From: Myxococcales bacterium
Lineage (GTDB): Bacteria > Myxococcota_A > Polyangia > Polyangiales > Polyangiaceae
Direction of reading: 5' to 3'
Length of the DNA: 42,093 nt
Assembly (NCBI GenBank): GCA_025354825.1
Contig: JANXMC010000072.1
Coordinates: forward strand, 1-42,093
The notes under the pieces are model-generated. The model searched no databases. It had not been told where the DNA came from and worked only from the letters and a program-made list of their open reading frames with translations. The position numbers and the translations under genes are program-made. Of the stretch, positions 31,265 to 40,110 are shown piece after piece (the stretch's first letter is position 1; each line of letters opens with the position of its first letter).

Positions 31265-33871
31265 ATGCGATCCAATCGCCTTATCTCGGTTGCCCTTATG
31301 TCGTCGGTTCTCGCGCTCTTCGGTGCGCTCGGGCCGTCGTGCGAAGACGACGACGTGCGCGCCACGCGCGCGACCTACGCGGGGCCCGAATCGGCCGTGC
31401 TCACGGCCAACGGCGCGCGCGTGAAGCTCGATTTGCGCCGCTTCCGAATGCAAATCGAGACTACGGCGGGAAAGCTTCTTCTCGATACGTTGACCGAAGA
31501 TCCAAAGGTCGAAGGCGACGACGTGCACGCCTACGGCGCTCTCGCGACGACCCACAATGAAACCGAGATTCGCGCCACCGCCATCGAGGGGTACGACCAC
31601 CTCTCGTCGACAGAATCGCCGTGGATTCATGGGTGGAGCGTGGCGAGCGCGGCCCTCACCGACGCCTCGGCGAAGGTCGACCTCTTCGACGCGCGCACGC
31701 CGACCGTCACCCTGCATCTCTCGATTGCGCTTTCCGACCGTGAAGTGAAAGTCGACGCCACCGTCGACGACGCACGCCCGGCTCCGCCGCCAAACGCCGA
31801 CCCGCCGGCGAATCCACCGCTCAATATGGTCGGTCAGTCGTTTCATCTCACGCCCAACGAGCACTTTTTCGGCCTCGGCGAACGCGAAGGGTCGGTCGAT
31901 CACCGTGGCCGACACTACGAGTGCTGGACGGAAGAAGGAGGCCTCGGGGGCGGAGAGAGCACGCCGCCGGGCCCCACGAATCCCACGCCCAACGGCCCGG
32001 GGATGACCCACCTGCCAATTCCCTTTTTCATTTCGACGTTGGGCTACGGGCTATGGCTCGACACGTCTTACCGCACGGGGTTCTCCCTCGGCGCCGATAC
32101 CGAAGACGCCTTTCGCATCTATTCGAACGAAGCGGCGCTCCACTACCGCGTCCTCGTCCACGACGATCCGATGGAGACGATTGCCCACTTCACGTCGCTC
32201 ACCGGGCGCCCGCCGCTCCCCGCGCCGTGGGTCTTCGGGCCCCGGCGTCGCGTCGACATGGGGACGATGGTCGCAGGAATCCCCGAAGCCGACGCCCTGC
32301 GTGTGCATCACGTGCCGACGACGATGGCCGACGACACCACGCATTTTCTGCCCAATGCCGAACAGGTGGGGCGCGAGGCTGCGCTCTCGGCGTGGACTAC
32401 CAAGCTTCACAATCTCGGCTACAAGCCTATCGCCTATTTTAATTCGTACGTCTCGGCGACGCTGCCGAACGCGGCGGCTCTCCTCGCCTACGGGCGAGCG
32501 CACGACCTCTTCGTGCGCCTCGACGACGGCTCCGAGTTTCTCACGTATATGATTTCCGGCGGCGGCCAAGAGGTCGCCACAATCGATCTCACGAACCCCG
32601 CGGGCGTGACCTGGTTCGAGTCACTTCTCAAAGGCGCTCTCGACCTCGGATACGACGGATGGATGCTCGATTTTGGGGAGTATTTGCCCGTACGCGCGAA
32701 GCTTCACGACGGTACGAGCGGCTACGAAGCGCACAACCGCTTCCCGGTGATCTACCAAAAAGCGACCTTCGATTACATGAAACGCGTTCGCGGGGACGAC
32801 TTCATGTTCTTCGCGCGAAGTGGGTATACGGGCACGCAGTCGTTCACCCCGGTCGTCTGGTCGGGCGATCCGTCGGCAAGCTTCGACGATGCACGCGGGC
32901 TTCCGGCGCAGGTGCGCGCGGGGATCAACGCGGGGATTTCGGGTATTCCCTTTTGGGGGAGCGACATCAGCGGGTTCACCTGTTTGCACGATGCGCCGGC
33001 GGATAAAGAGGTTTACCTGCGTTGGGCAGAATTCGGCGCGCTCTCGACGGACATGCACGACGAGAACGCGTGCGCGGGGGCGCACCCCGGCTCGCCGCCC
33101 AAGTGGACGCTGTGGAGCGACACCGAAACGACGGCGGTCTATGGCAAATACGCGCAGCTCCACACGCGGCTCTTCCCCTATTTGTACGCGGCGGCGAAGC
33201 ACGCAACGGAGACGGGCGCCCCCGTGATGCGCCATCCGATCCTCGTGCATCCTGGTGAGGCCGAGGCGCTCGCCGTGCGCGAGGACTACTACTTTGGCGA
33301 CGCGCTCTACGTGGCGCCCGTCGTGCGGCGAAACGACCGCACGCGCGACGTGTGGCTCCCGCCGGGCGAGTGGCTGGACTTCTGGACGCTCGCGCCGTTG
33401 CACGGCGGCGCGCATGTCACGCGCGAGGCGCCGCTCGATACGCTACCGCTGTTTTTGCGGGCGGGGCAGCTCGTTACGATGCTGGATCCCGACGTCGAAA
33501 CCCTCGCGGCGGCACCTTCGGCCGATGTCGTGGGGATGGCCGAGCGCGACGGCGTGCTCGATGTCCGCGCGCTTCTCGTGGGCGATGCAGACGCCGCCAC
33601 GGCGAAGGCGCAGACGGCGCTCGTCGACGGCACGCAACTGGGCATTGTGCGCTCGGGCGCGGTGACCGACCTGTCTGCCGATGTGCCGTTGGCCGCTTCG
33701 GAGGGCGACCTCGCAACCTGCGCGCGCTGCGTGCGAACCGATCCGGCCCCCGGCGGCGGCACCCGCGTGCGCCTTTCGGCGACGGGTGCGGCGACCGCCG
33801 CGGGAATTGCAATTACGAGCGCGCGCGCGTCATCCCCCGTCAGGGTGCGGTGGGACGTCGTCGTTCGGTAG
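31265..33871 (+). CDS. GH31 alpha-glycosidase lipoprotein, sulfoquinovosidase-like motif
   Basis: 868 residues. ATG 31265 begins a signal peptide ending in a lipobox-like GPSC; the track start (30968) lies inside the kinase gene. The GH31 barrel is clear: nucleophile Asp about 469 in WMLDFGEYLP, followed by KLHDG, then ARSGYTGTQ, and acid/base Asp about 535 in WSGDP. DFGEYLP with KLH(D/N)G and a GYTG(T/S)Q stretch is shared with sulfoquinovosidases such as YihQ. The substrate-binding Arg/Trp region cannot be confirmed by eye, so an alpha-glucosidase or related glycosidase is equally possible. It acts at the cell surface or in the periplasm. Its 3' end overlaps uvrA by 32 bp. A CATACT element lies eight bases before the ATG. 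Confidence 0.87.
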   Translation: MRSNRLISVALMSSVLALFGALGPSCEDDDVRATRATYAGPESAVLTANGARVKLDLRRFRMQIETTAGKLLLDTLTEDPKVEGDDVHAYGALATTHNETEIRATAIEGYDHLSSTESPWIHGWSVASAALTDASAKVDLFDARTPTVTLHLSIALSDREVKVDATVDDARPAPPPNADPPANPPLNMVGQSFHLTPNEHFFGLGEREGSVDHRGRHYECWTEEGGLGGGESTPPGPTNPTPNGPGMTHLPIPFFISTLGYGLWLDTSYRTGFSLGADTEDAFRIYSNEAALHYRVLVHDDPMETIAHFTSLTGRPPLPAPWVFGPRRRVDMGTMVAGIPEADALRVHHVPTTMADDTTHFLPNAEQVGREAALSAWTTKLHNLGYKPIAYFNSYVSATLPNAAALLAYGRAHDLFVRLDDGSEFLTYMISGGGQEVATIDLTNPAGVTWFESLLKGALDLGYDGWMLDFGEYLPVRAKLHDGTSGYEAHNRFPVIYQKATFDYMKRVRGDDFMFFARSGYTGTQSFTPVVWSGDPSASFDDARGLPAQVRAGINAGISGIPFWGSDISGFTCLHDAPADKEVYLRWAEFGALSTDMHDENACAGAHPGSPPKWTLWSDTETTAVYGKYAQLHTRLFPYLYAAAKHATETGAPVMRHPILVHPGEAEALAVREDYYFGDALYVAPVVRRNDRTRDVWLPPGEWLDFWTLAPLHGGAHVTREAPLDTLPLFLRAGQLVTMLDPDVETLAAAPSADVVGMAERDGVLDVRALLVGDADAATAKAQTALVDGTQLGIVRSGAVTDLSADVPLAASEGDLATCARCVRTDPAPGGGTRVRLSATGAATAAGIAITSARASSPVRVRWDVVVR

Positions 33872-36773
33872 CCTTGCCCGGCGGGAGCGCCCTTGCGGCC
33901 TTGAGCATCGGCGCGAGGAACTGCCCCGTGTACGACGCTTTCACCTTCGCGACCTGCTCCGGCGTCCCCTCCGCGATCACGCGGCCGCCGCCATTTCCCC
34001 CTTCGGGCCCCATGTCGACGATCCAGTCCGCGCACCGAATGACGTCGGTGTTGTGCTCGATGACGACGACGCTGTTGCCGCTTTCGACGAGCTTTCGCAA
34101 CACGATGAGCAGCTTGCGAATGTCTTCGAAGTGAAGCCCCGTCGTCGGCTCGTCGAGGACGTAGAGCGTTCTCCCCGTCTGCGATTTCGCAAGCTCGCGA
34201 CTGAGCTTCACGCGCTGCGCCTCGCCGCCGCTGAGGGTCGTCGCGGGCTGCCCTATTTTCATATACCCGAGACCGACCTCGACCAGCGTCTCGAGGATTC
34301 GGCGCAACGGCGTATGGGCTTTCCACAGCTCGAGGCATTCGTCGACGCTGGTATCGAGAATGTCGGCAATCGATTTATCGCGATACCGAACTTCGAGCGT
34401 CTGCGCGTTGTACCGCTTCCCTTGGCAAATATCGCAGGGGACATACACGTCCGCGAGAAAATGCATCTCGACCTTCACGACGCCGTCGCCCTTGCACGCT
34501 TCGCAGCGGCCGCCCTTCACGTTAAAGCTGAATCGCCCTGCGTCGAAGCCACGCGCGCGTGAATCGGGCAGCTGCGCGAACGCCTCGCGGATGATGTCGA
34601 ACGCCTTCGTGTACGTGCCCGGGTTGGACCTAGGCGTGCGCCCAATGGCCTTTTGATCGATGGCAATCACCTTGTCGAGCGCTTCCAATCCCGTGAGCGC
34701 GCGGTGGGCGCCGACTTCGCCCTCGGCGCGGTTCAGCGCGTTGGCGCAGGCCGGAAGCAGAATGCCACTTACGAGAGAGCTCTTCCCGGCGCCGCTCACA
34801 CCGGTCACCGCCGTAAAAACGCCGAGAGGAATCTTCACGTCGACGTCTTTCAAGTTGTGCTCGGTCGCCCCTTCCACCGTGAGAAACGCCCGCGGCGCGC
34901 GCCGTTCGGTTGGCGTCGGGATGCGCACGCGGCCCGACAAATAGGCCCCCGTGAGGCTCTCGCGGCACTCTTCGAGGCCCTCTGGCGTGCCGCTGTAAAT
35001 CACCTTGCCGCCGAGATGCCCCGCGCCCGGGCCGAAGTCGACGACGTGATCCGCCGCGCGCACGGTCTCTTCGTCGTGCTCGACGACGACGACCGTATTC
35101 CCCAAATCGCGCAGGTGGCGCAGCGTCGCGATGAGCCGCTGGTTGTCGCGCGGGTGGAGGCCGATGCTCGGCTCGTCGAGCACGTACATGACGCCCGACA
35201 GCTCGCTCCCGAGTTGGCTCGCGAGACGAATACGCTGCGCCTCACCGCCGCTCAAGCTTTGAGCGCCGCGCTCGAGAGAGAGATACTCGAGGCCGACATC
35301 GAGAAGAAACCGGAGGCGGCTCGTAATTTCGATGAGCGCCCCCGCGCAGATCGTCTTTTGGCTGGGTGAGAGCTTGATCGCCATGAAGTGCGAATGGGAC
35401 TCCTTCACCGTGCTTCGCGTCACGTCCGATATCGATTTTCCGTCGACGAAGACGTTGAGGCTCTCGACGCGAAGGCGCTTCGCATCGCAGGCGTCGCACG
35501 CCTGATCGCGAAAGAACTTTCGGTACTGCTCGCGCATCGCGTCCGAGCTCGTATCGTGGAAGAGTCGAACCAAGTTGGGAATCACCCCTTCGAACTTCAT
35601 GTCCCACGTGCCGTGGCTGGTGCTCCCCTCTTTGCCCCAACTCACAGCGACCTTTTTCCCCTCGAGGCCGTGAAGCACGAGCTCTTGCTTCGCCTTTCCG
35701 AGCTTCTTCCACGGCGTGTCGAGGTTCACTTTGCAGGCGCGGGCGACGGCATCGATGATGCGGAACGTCCACCCCTCGCCCCGCGCCATCGACGCGGCCC
35801 ACGGCGCGATGGCGCCGCCGCGAATCGACAGCGACTCGTCGGGGACGACGAGGCCGGGGACGACCTCGGCGCGCGTTCCCAGGCCATTGCACGCGGGGCA
35901 CATGCCGAGCGGGCTGTTGAACGAAAAGCTCTGGGGCGTGAGCTCGGGGAAGCTCTTACCGCAACACGCACGCGCCTCGCTGAACACCAGCGGAGCGCCG
36001 CCGTCTTGCAAAACGCGCATCTCCCCCTTCCCTTCGCGGAGCGCCGTTTCGACGCTCTCGACGATGCGGCCACGATCGCGCGCTTTGATGACGACGCGAT
36101 CGATGACGACTTCGAGCGTGTGCTTTTTGTTCTTGTCGAGCGTTGGCAGCGAATCGAGATCGAACACGTCTCCGTCGATCGCGACGCGCAAAAAGCCGCG
36201 CTGCGCGAGCTCGGCGAACAGCTCTTTGTGCTCGCCTTTGCGGTGCGTCACGAGGGGCGCGAGCAGCGTCGCCTTCGTCCCCTCGGGCAGCGTTAGAACT
36301 TCGCGTGCGACCTCTTCTGCGCTTCGCGCACGAACAGCCTTGCCGCACGTGGGGCAGCGCTGCTCGCCTGCGCGTGCATAGAGCACGCGGAGGTAGTCGT
36401 ACACTTCGGTGATTGTCCCGACAGTCGATCGTGGATTGCCCGAAGCGCTCTTTTGCTCAATCGCAATCGTCGGCGATAGGCCACGAAGGTGGTCGACTTT
36501 CGGGCGCTCCATTTGCCCCAAGAACTGCCGCGCATAGGAGCTGAGAGTCTCTACGTAACGGCGCTGCCCTTCCGCGTAGAGCGTGTCGAAAGCGAGGCTC
36601 GATTTCCCCGAGCCGCTCACGCCCGTGAAGACGACGAGCTTCCGTTTTGGGATATCGAGGCGATCGACATCGAGATTGTGCTCGCGCGCTCCGACAATTT
36701 GAATCGAATCGGGCTCGCGAGCGGCTTCGCGGAGGGCGCTCTTTGCGGACTTCGACGAGGGGATACGCGTCAT
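33840..36773 (-). CDS. uvrA: UvrA, excinuclease ABC subunit A
   Basis: About 977 residues, slightly longer than the usual ~940. It scans DNA for lesions as a dimer with UvrB. Visible are the first Walker A (GVSGSGKSSLAFDTL), the zinc module CPTCG, the CPACNGLG zinc region, the first signature (LSGGEAQRIRLASQLG), the second Walker A (GVSGAGKSSLVSG), a C-terminal zinc module (CEACKGDG, CDICQGKRY) and the second signature (LSGGEAQRVKLSREL). ATG 36773 (MTRIPSSK) is preferred over the track start 36851. The N-terminal extension of about 20 residues before IQIVGAREHNL is family-variable. It is convergent with GH31 (32-bp overlap) and divergent from the small TPR-like gene. Confidence 0.97.
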   Translation of the reverse strand: MTRIPSSKSAKSALREAAREPDSIQIVGAREHNLDVDRLDIPKRKLVVFTGVSGSGKSSLAFDTLYAEGQRRYVETLSSYARQFLGQMERPKVDHLRGLSPTIAIEQKSASGNPRSTVGTITEVYDYLRVLYARAGEQRCPTCGKAVRARSAEEVAREVLTLPEGTKATLLAPLVTHRKGEHKELFAELAQRGFLRVAIDGDVFDLDSLPTLDKNKKHTLEVVIDRVVIKARDRGRIVESVETALREGKGEMRVLQDGGAPLVFSEARACCGKSFPELTPQSFSFNSPLGMCPACNGLGTRAEVVPGLVVPDESLSIRGGAIAPWAASMARGEGWTFRIIDAVARACKVNLDTPWKKLGKAKQELVLHGLEGKKVAVSWGKEGSTSHGTWDMKFEGVIPNLVRLFHDTSSDAMREQYRKFFRDQACDACDAKRLRVESLNVFVDGKSISDVTRSTVKESHSHFMAIKLSPSQKTICAGALIEITSRLRFLLDVGLEYLSLERGAQSLSGGEAQRIRLASQLGSELSGVMYVLDEPSIGLHPRDNQRLIATLRHLRDLGNTVVVVEHDEETVRAADHVVDFGPGAGHLGGKVIYSGTPEGLEECRESLTGAYLSGRVRIPTPTERRAPRAFLTVEGATEHNLKDVDVKIPLGVFTAVTGVSGAGKSSLVSGILLPACANALNRAEGEVGAHRALTGLEALDKVIAIDQKAIGRTPRSNPGTYTKAFDIIREAFAQLPDSRARGFDAGRFSFNVKGGRCEACKGDGVVKVEMHFLADVYVPCDICQGKRYNAQTLEVRYRDKSIADILDTSVDECLELWKAHTPLRRILETLVEVGLGYMKIGQPATTLSGGEAQRVKLSRELAKSQTGRTLYVLDEPTTGLHFEDIRKLLIVLRKLVESGNSVVVIEHNTDVIRCADWIVDMGPEGGNGGGRVIAEGTPEQVAKVKASYTGQFLAPMLKAARALPPGKATERRRPTAP

Positions 36774-36856
36774 GGCAGCGGGGGGTTTTACTACACGTAC
36801 GTTCAGATGACGAGGGGCGGAATGCGGATGGCACGGAGCTCGCTCGTCCAATCCCC

Positions 36857-37207
36857 ATGACCTCGCGTGGGCGAATGTCCAAACCGATGAATCTCGACGC
36901 GCCGACCCAGGCCGCGCGAGTGGCGCGTGCGCGCCAGATGGGCAAAAAGGGCGAGTCGCGCAAGATGCTCGTGGCCCTTCGCGAGGCCTGCGTGCGCGAC
37001 GAAGGGGCCGCGTGGCTCTGGACGCTCTACGGCGCGCGCCTCGCCGAAAATGGGCGTCTCAGTGACGCCGAGCACGCGCTGCGTCACGCGCTCTGGCTGC
37101 GTCGGACGTCGGGCGACGCACCTCGCGTGCGCACCACTCAAGCGTTGATCGACGAGCTGGGGACGAGGGATTCATCCCACCTTCGCACGAGTCAATTTCA
37201 GTTTTGA
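36857..37207 (+). CDS. Small TPR-like helical protein, 116 residues
   Basis: A basic N-terminus is followed by helical repeats that look like half-TPRs (ARQMGKKGESRKMLVALREAC, WTLYGARLAENGRLSDAEHALRHAL). Starts at 36857, 36875 and 36887 are all possible; none has a good ribosome site. The function is unknown. It is divergent from uvrA (83 bp apart). A 9-bp inverted repeat AGTTTTGAA/TTCAAAACT starts in its last codons (37200-37208, 37246-37254). Confidence 0.65.
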   Translation: MTSRGRMSKPMNLDAPTQAARVARARQMGKKGESRKMLVALREACVRDEGAAWLWTLYGARLAENGRLSDAEHALRHALWLRRTSGDAPRVRTTQALIDELGTRDSSHLRTSQFQF

Positions 37208-37260
37208 ACGACGATCTCGCGTATACGATTGCCAAGTAGCTGAAATTCAAAACTCGAGCG

Positions 37261-37339
37261 GCGGCACGACTCGTGCGTAAGTGGTTGGCGGCGTTCGAGG
37301 CTATCCCCCCCCCAGCCTTGGACGCCGTTTTCTTTTGTC
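37261..37339 (-). repeat. Structured repeat copy B with G9 loop (partner at 16670-16746)
   Basis: Read on the minus strand, this ~79-bp element keeps the same stems as copy A (CGGCGT/ACGCCG and AGGC/GCCT), with nine G residues in the loop. The 3' part holds GCACGA-G-TCGTGC, a nearly perfect palindrome. It lies directly downstream of the ribbon-helix-helix gene on the same strand, while copy A lies upstream of a sigma gene, so the genomic context differs between copies. Confidence 0.75.
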
Positions 37340-37370
37340 GTCTCGCCGGCGTTGAGCAGCGCGTTCCCGC

Positions 37371-37598
37371 CTAGCTCCGCTTCCGAGACTTCGGCCCGGT
37401 GGGCGCCCCCGAATCGGGCGCCGACTCTGTTGGCTCCTCCGAGCGCCTCGAGGCGCTGCGGCCGGCTTGGTCGAGGGCGCGCCGCAACAGAAACTCGATT
37501 TGGCCGTTCAGGCTGCGGAGGTCGTCGGCTGCCCAACGCTGCAAGGCGTCGAGCAGCGACGGATCGACCCGAAGCAAGAACGGTTTACGTTCGGCCAC
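37371..37598 (-). CDS. Arc/MetJ-type ribbon-helix-helix DNA-binding protein
   Basis: 75 residues. The N-terminal PFLLRVDPSLLDALQRWAAD followed by SLNGQIEFLLRRAL is a typical ribbon-helix-helix of the Arc family; the strand KPFLLRV would sit in the DNA major groove as a dimer. The C-terminal ~30 residues are a Ser/Pro/Lys-rich tail. It lies 15 bp after the SPFH gene, in one operon, and no toxin gene follows. It is a good candidate to bind the palindrome upstream of the SPFH gene. Confidence 0.85.
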   Translation of the reverse strand: MAERKPFLLRVDPSLLDALQRWAADDLRSLNGQIEFLLRRALDQAGRSASRRSEEPTESAPDSGAPTGPKSRKRS

Positions 37599-37613
37599 AA
37601 CCCGCTCCCACGC

Positions 37614-38489
37614 TTATGTGTAGAGGGAGCCCGTATTCAATACGGGCTGCGTGCCACGCTCGCCGCAGAGAACGACGAGCAGGTTCGACACCATCGCCGC
37701 TTTGCGCTCTTCGTCGAGCTCTACGACGTTGTTGCGCGCGAGGCGCTCGAGGGCCATTTCGACCATGCCGACCGCGCCGTCGACGATCTTCTGACGAGCG
37801 GCGATGATGGCCCCCGCCTGCTGCCGCTGAAGCATCGCCTGGGCGATCTCCTGGGCATAGGCCAAGTGGCTAATCCGCGCTTCGATCACCTCGACACCCG
37901 AGAGCTCGACGCGCTCCTGAATCTCCTTCTTCAAGTGCTCGGCGACGAGGGCCGTGTGGCTTCGAAGCGAGGTGTGCGAATCGTCGTGGGCGTCGTAGGC
38001 ATAGCTCGTCGCGAGGTTGCGAAGCGCCGCTTCGCCCTGCACTTGAACGTACTGCGCGTAGTTGTGAACCTGAAACGAGGCCTTGGCGGTATCGACGACT
38101 TTCCAGACGACGATGGCCGCAATCTCGATGGGGTTGCCGTCGAGATCGTTCACCTTGAGGCGCGTCGATTCGGCGCTCACGACGCGTAGGCTGAGAGGGC
38201 GCTTCGAATAGAACGGGAGCGCCCACGAGAGCCCCGGCGTTTTGACCGAGCCGATGTAGCGGCCGAACAGCTGAAGAACCTTGGCTTCGTTGGGATTTAC
38301 AATGAAGAAGCCGCTGCCGACGAACGGCACGACGACGCTTAACGCCACGACGAAGGTGACGGTAAACGAGGCGAGCGCGTGGTCTTGCGCCGTGCCTACG
38401 ACACCGAGGCAGAGCGCGAGTGAAACGACAATTAGGCCAAGCAGCACAAGGCCGCCGGGCGTGGCGGTACGAACCTGTTCGCGAATCAT
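37614..38489 (-). CDS. SPFH/Band-7 domain membrane protein
   Basis: 291 residues. Two N-terminal hydrophobic segments (near 12-32 and 41-63) are followed by an SPFH domain ([45 protein letters not shown]), then a coiled region ([22 protein letters not shown]-like). SPFH proteins scaffold membrane microdomains and often control proteases. ATG 38489 has a strong AGGAGGT site. The C-terminus is shorter than eukaryotic flotillins but normal for bacterial SPFH. It shares an operon with a ribbon-helix-helix regulator. Confidence 0.9.
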   Translation of the reverse strand: MIREQVRTATPGGLVLLGLIVVSLALCLGVVGTAQDHALASFTVTFVVALSVVVPFVGSGFFIVNPNEAKVLQLFGRYIGSVKTPGLSWALPFYSKRPLSLRVVSAESTRLKVNDLDGNPIEIAAIVVWKVVDTAKASFQVHNYAQYVQVQGEAALRNLATSYAYDAHDDSHTSLRSHTALVAEHLKKEIQERVELSGVEVIEARISHLAYAQEIAQAMLQRQQAGAIIAARQKIVDGAVGMVEMALERLARNNVVELDEERKAAMVSNLLVVLCGERGTQPVLNTGSLYT

Positions 38490-38505
38490 GACGTAACCTC
38501 CTGAT

Positions 38506-38535
38506 GGGTATCAAAGTGATATCACTTTGATACCC
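38506..38535. promoter_or_regulatory. Perfect 30-bp palindrome, candidate operator of the SPFH operon
   Basis: GGGTATCAAAGTGAT is followed by its exact reverse complement with no spacer. It contains repeated TATCA/TGATA half-sites, as expected for tandem binding of ribbon-helix-helix dimers. It lies immediately upstream of the ribosome site and ATG of the SPFH gene. The downstream Arc-type protein is the likely ligand (inference). Confidence 0.8.
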
Positions 38536-38595
38536 CGTCAAGAGATAAACGTCGGGAGATCGTGGCGCCCTCGAACGGAGAGCGCGCCGGAGCTG

Positions 38596-38823
38596 CTACC
38601 CGCGGGACATCGACACGAGCTCGCGCTCGGCCTGGAGCCAGTCTTCCTCGTAGAGGCCGTCGACGAAGCCGCGGCTCTCGAAGAGGGCATAGGCGCGTTT
38701 GGCAATTTCGTCGTGGCTGGGTGCCGTGACGGCGTTCATCGTCGCGAGCGCTGCGGGCTCTGTCTTCTTCTTCGCGGCCTTGCGCGGCGTCGCGCTCGAG
38801 GTCGGGCTCTTCGTGAGACTCAT
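38596..38823 (-). CDS. DUF2934 family protein, 75 residues
   Basis: The C-terminal part (HDEIAKRAYALFESRGFVDG followed by DWLQAERELV) is the DUF2934 signature, an uncharacterised bacterial family. The N-terminus is a basic, Ser/Pro/Lys/Ala tail. ATG 38823 with GAGGAGG eight bases upstream is chosen; the track extends to 39087 without a ribosome site and with an unlikely sequence. Confidence 0.85.
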   Translation of the reverse strand: MSLTKSPTSSATPRKAAKKKTEPAALATMNAVTAPSHDEIAKRAYALFESRGFVDGLYEEDWLQAERELVSMSRG

Positions 38824-39152
38824 GGGCAATCCTCCTCTCGGTCGGAACGCTGCCCGGCGTAACGGCTCTCGAGCAGGAGTGCCAACTATTCGGCCGTCAA
38901 CGTGGAGCGCCACGGCAACCTGCGCACCGAATGCCGTAAATGCGATCATGGACTGCCCAATAGCGACTCCCGTGCCGCCTTCCCGAACGGCCGTACTACC
39001 GAAATCCACGGCCGAATACGAATAAGCCCCAACGCCCCGTCGCCAGCTTGGCGGCGCGCAACCGTTTTGCGCCATAGGCAACGTCAAGGTGTCAACGCTC
39101 GTTGCGGACCTACCGCCGTGGAGGACGGGCGGCCTGGATCGGGCTACGCTTC
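38824..39152. other. 329-bp intergenic region
   Basis: No gene is supported. The minus-frame extension of the DUF2934 ORF through here lacks normal codon bias. A 7-bp inverted repeat CGGCCGT/ACGGCCG (38988-38994, 39008-39014) is visible. TTGACA occurs on the minus strand at about 39085-39090 without a matching -10. A TACGCT element sits just before the lipoprotein start. Confidence 0.5.
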
Positions 39153-40097
39153 ATGGCGATGAGCCGAACCCGCGCCGCACTCTGCATGGGCGCGCTTTGC
39201 GTGCTTCTCGCAGGCTGTGCCGCGCTGGTCGACTTCGGCGGGCTCGAAGGGGGCTGCCACGCGCCCTGCGTCGACGGCGCCAGCCCGGTCGACGGCGAGG
39301 GGCCCCCGCTCGACGGCAGCGTCGTCGGTGATGCGGGTGGAGAGGCCTCGGCGGCGGTCGATGCCGGCGTCGACGGCCCTCCGACCATCGAGCCCGACGC
39401 GGGGCCGTGCCCCGGAAAGGCGGGCCCGGTCGGTGTTCGCATCCCGGTCCGCGCGGGCAAGAGCTTCTGCGTCGACCCCACCGAAGTGACGAACGCCGAG
39501 TACCAAGCCTTCGTCGAAGCTGCCGTCCTCCCCGATGGGGGCACCACCGCCGCGGGGGCAGGCGTCTGCAGCTGGAACGCCGACGTGAGGCCCGCCGCTG
39601 GCTACCCGCCGGCGGCCGGTCGCGAGAAGTACCCGGTCACCTACGTCGATTGGTGCGACGCGCGCGCGTACTGCGCGTGGGCTGGAAAGCGCCTCTGTGG
39701 CGCCGTTGGCGGCGGCGCCCTCGCGTTCCCCTTCCCTCCCGGGCGTCCCAACGACCAGTGGCTGCTCGCCTGCGCGGGCGCGAACGCCACGAAGTACCCC
39801 TACGGCAATGCGTACGTCGCGAAGACGTGCAACGGCCTCGAGAACGGCGCCGGCGTGACGCTGCAGTCGCTCGCCACGTGCGTGGGCGGCTACAGCGGCG
39901 TCCGCGATATGAGCGGCAACGTTTGGGAGTGGGTCGACGCGTGCGACGGCGCCGTGGGAGCCTCGGACTTGTGCTTCAAAGCCGGCGGCTCGTTCAACTC
40001 GCCCGAGCCCGAGCTCGTATGCGACTTCCCGAGCGGCGCCGAGCGGCGCGACACGCACTTGCCGAATGTCGGGTTCCGCTGCTGCAGCGAGCCGTGA
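39153..40097 (+). CDS. Lipoprotein with SUMF1/FGE-sulfatase-type domain
   Basis: About 314 residues. Signal peptide with lipobox LLAGC; an Asp/Gly/Ala-rich linker follows, then an SUMF1-like domain: FCVDPTEVTNAEYQAFV near 125, YPVTYVDWCDARAYCAWAGKRL near 170, and GVRDMSGNVWEWVDAC and VGFRCC at the end. SUMF1-like domains are C-type-lectin-like folds that bind metal or ligands; few are true formylglycine enzymes. No neighbouring sulfatase gene is seen. ATG 39159 is an alternative start. Confidence 0.88.
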   Translation: MAMSRTRAALCMGALCVLLAGCAALVDFGGLEGGCHAPCVDGASPVDGEGPPLDGSVVGDAGGEASAAVDAGVDGPPTIEPDAGPCPGKAGPVGVRIPVRAGKSFCVDPTEVTNAEYQAFVEAAVLPDGGTTAAGAGVCSWNADVRPAAGYPPAAGREKYPVTYVDWCDARAYCAWAGKRLCGAVGGGALAFPFPPGRPNDQWLLACAGANATKYPYGNAYVAKTCNGLENGAGVTLQSLATCVGGYSGVRDMSGNVWEWVDACDGAVGASDLCFKAGGSFNSPEPELVCDFPSGAERRDTHLPNVGFRCCSEP

Positions 40098-40110
40098 GCG
40101 TGCGGGCGGT

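Noticed and set aside
37371-38489. Toxin-antitoxin module (RHH as antitoxin)
   Set aside because: The partner is an SPFH membrane protein and no toxin-like gene is adjacent; an operon regulator is the better reading.
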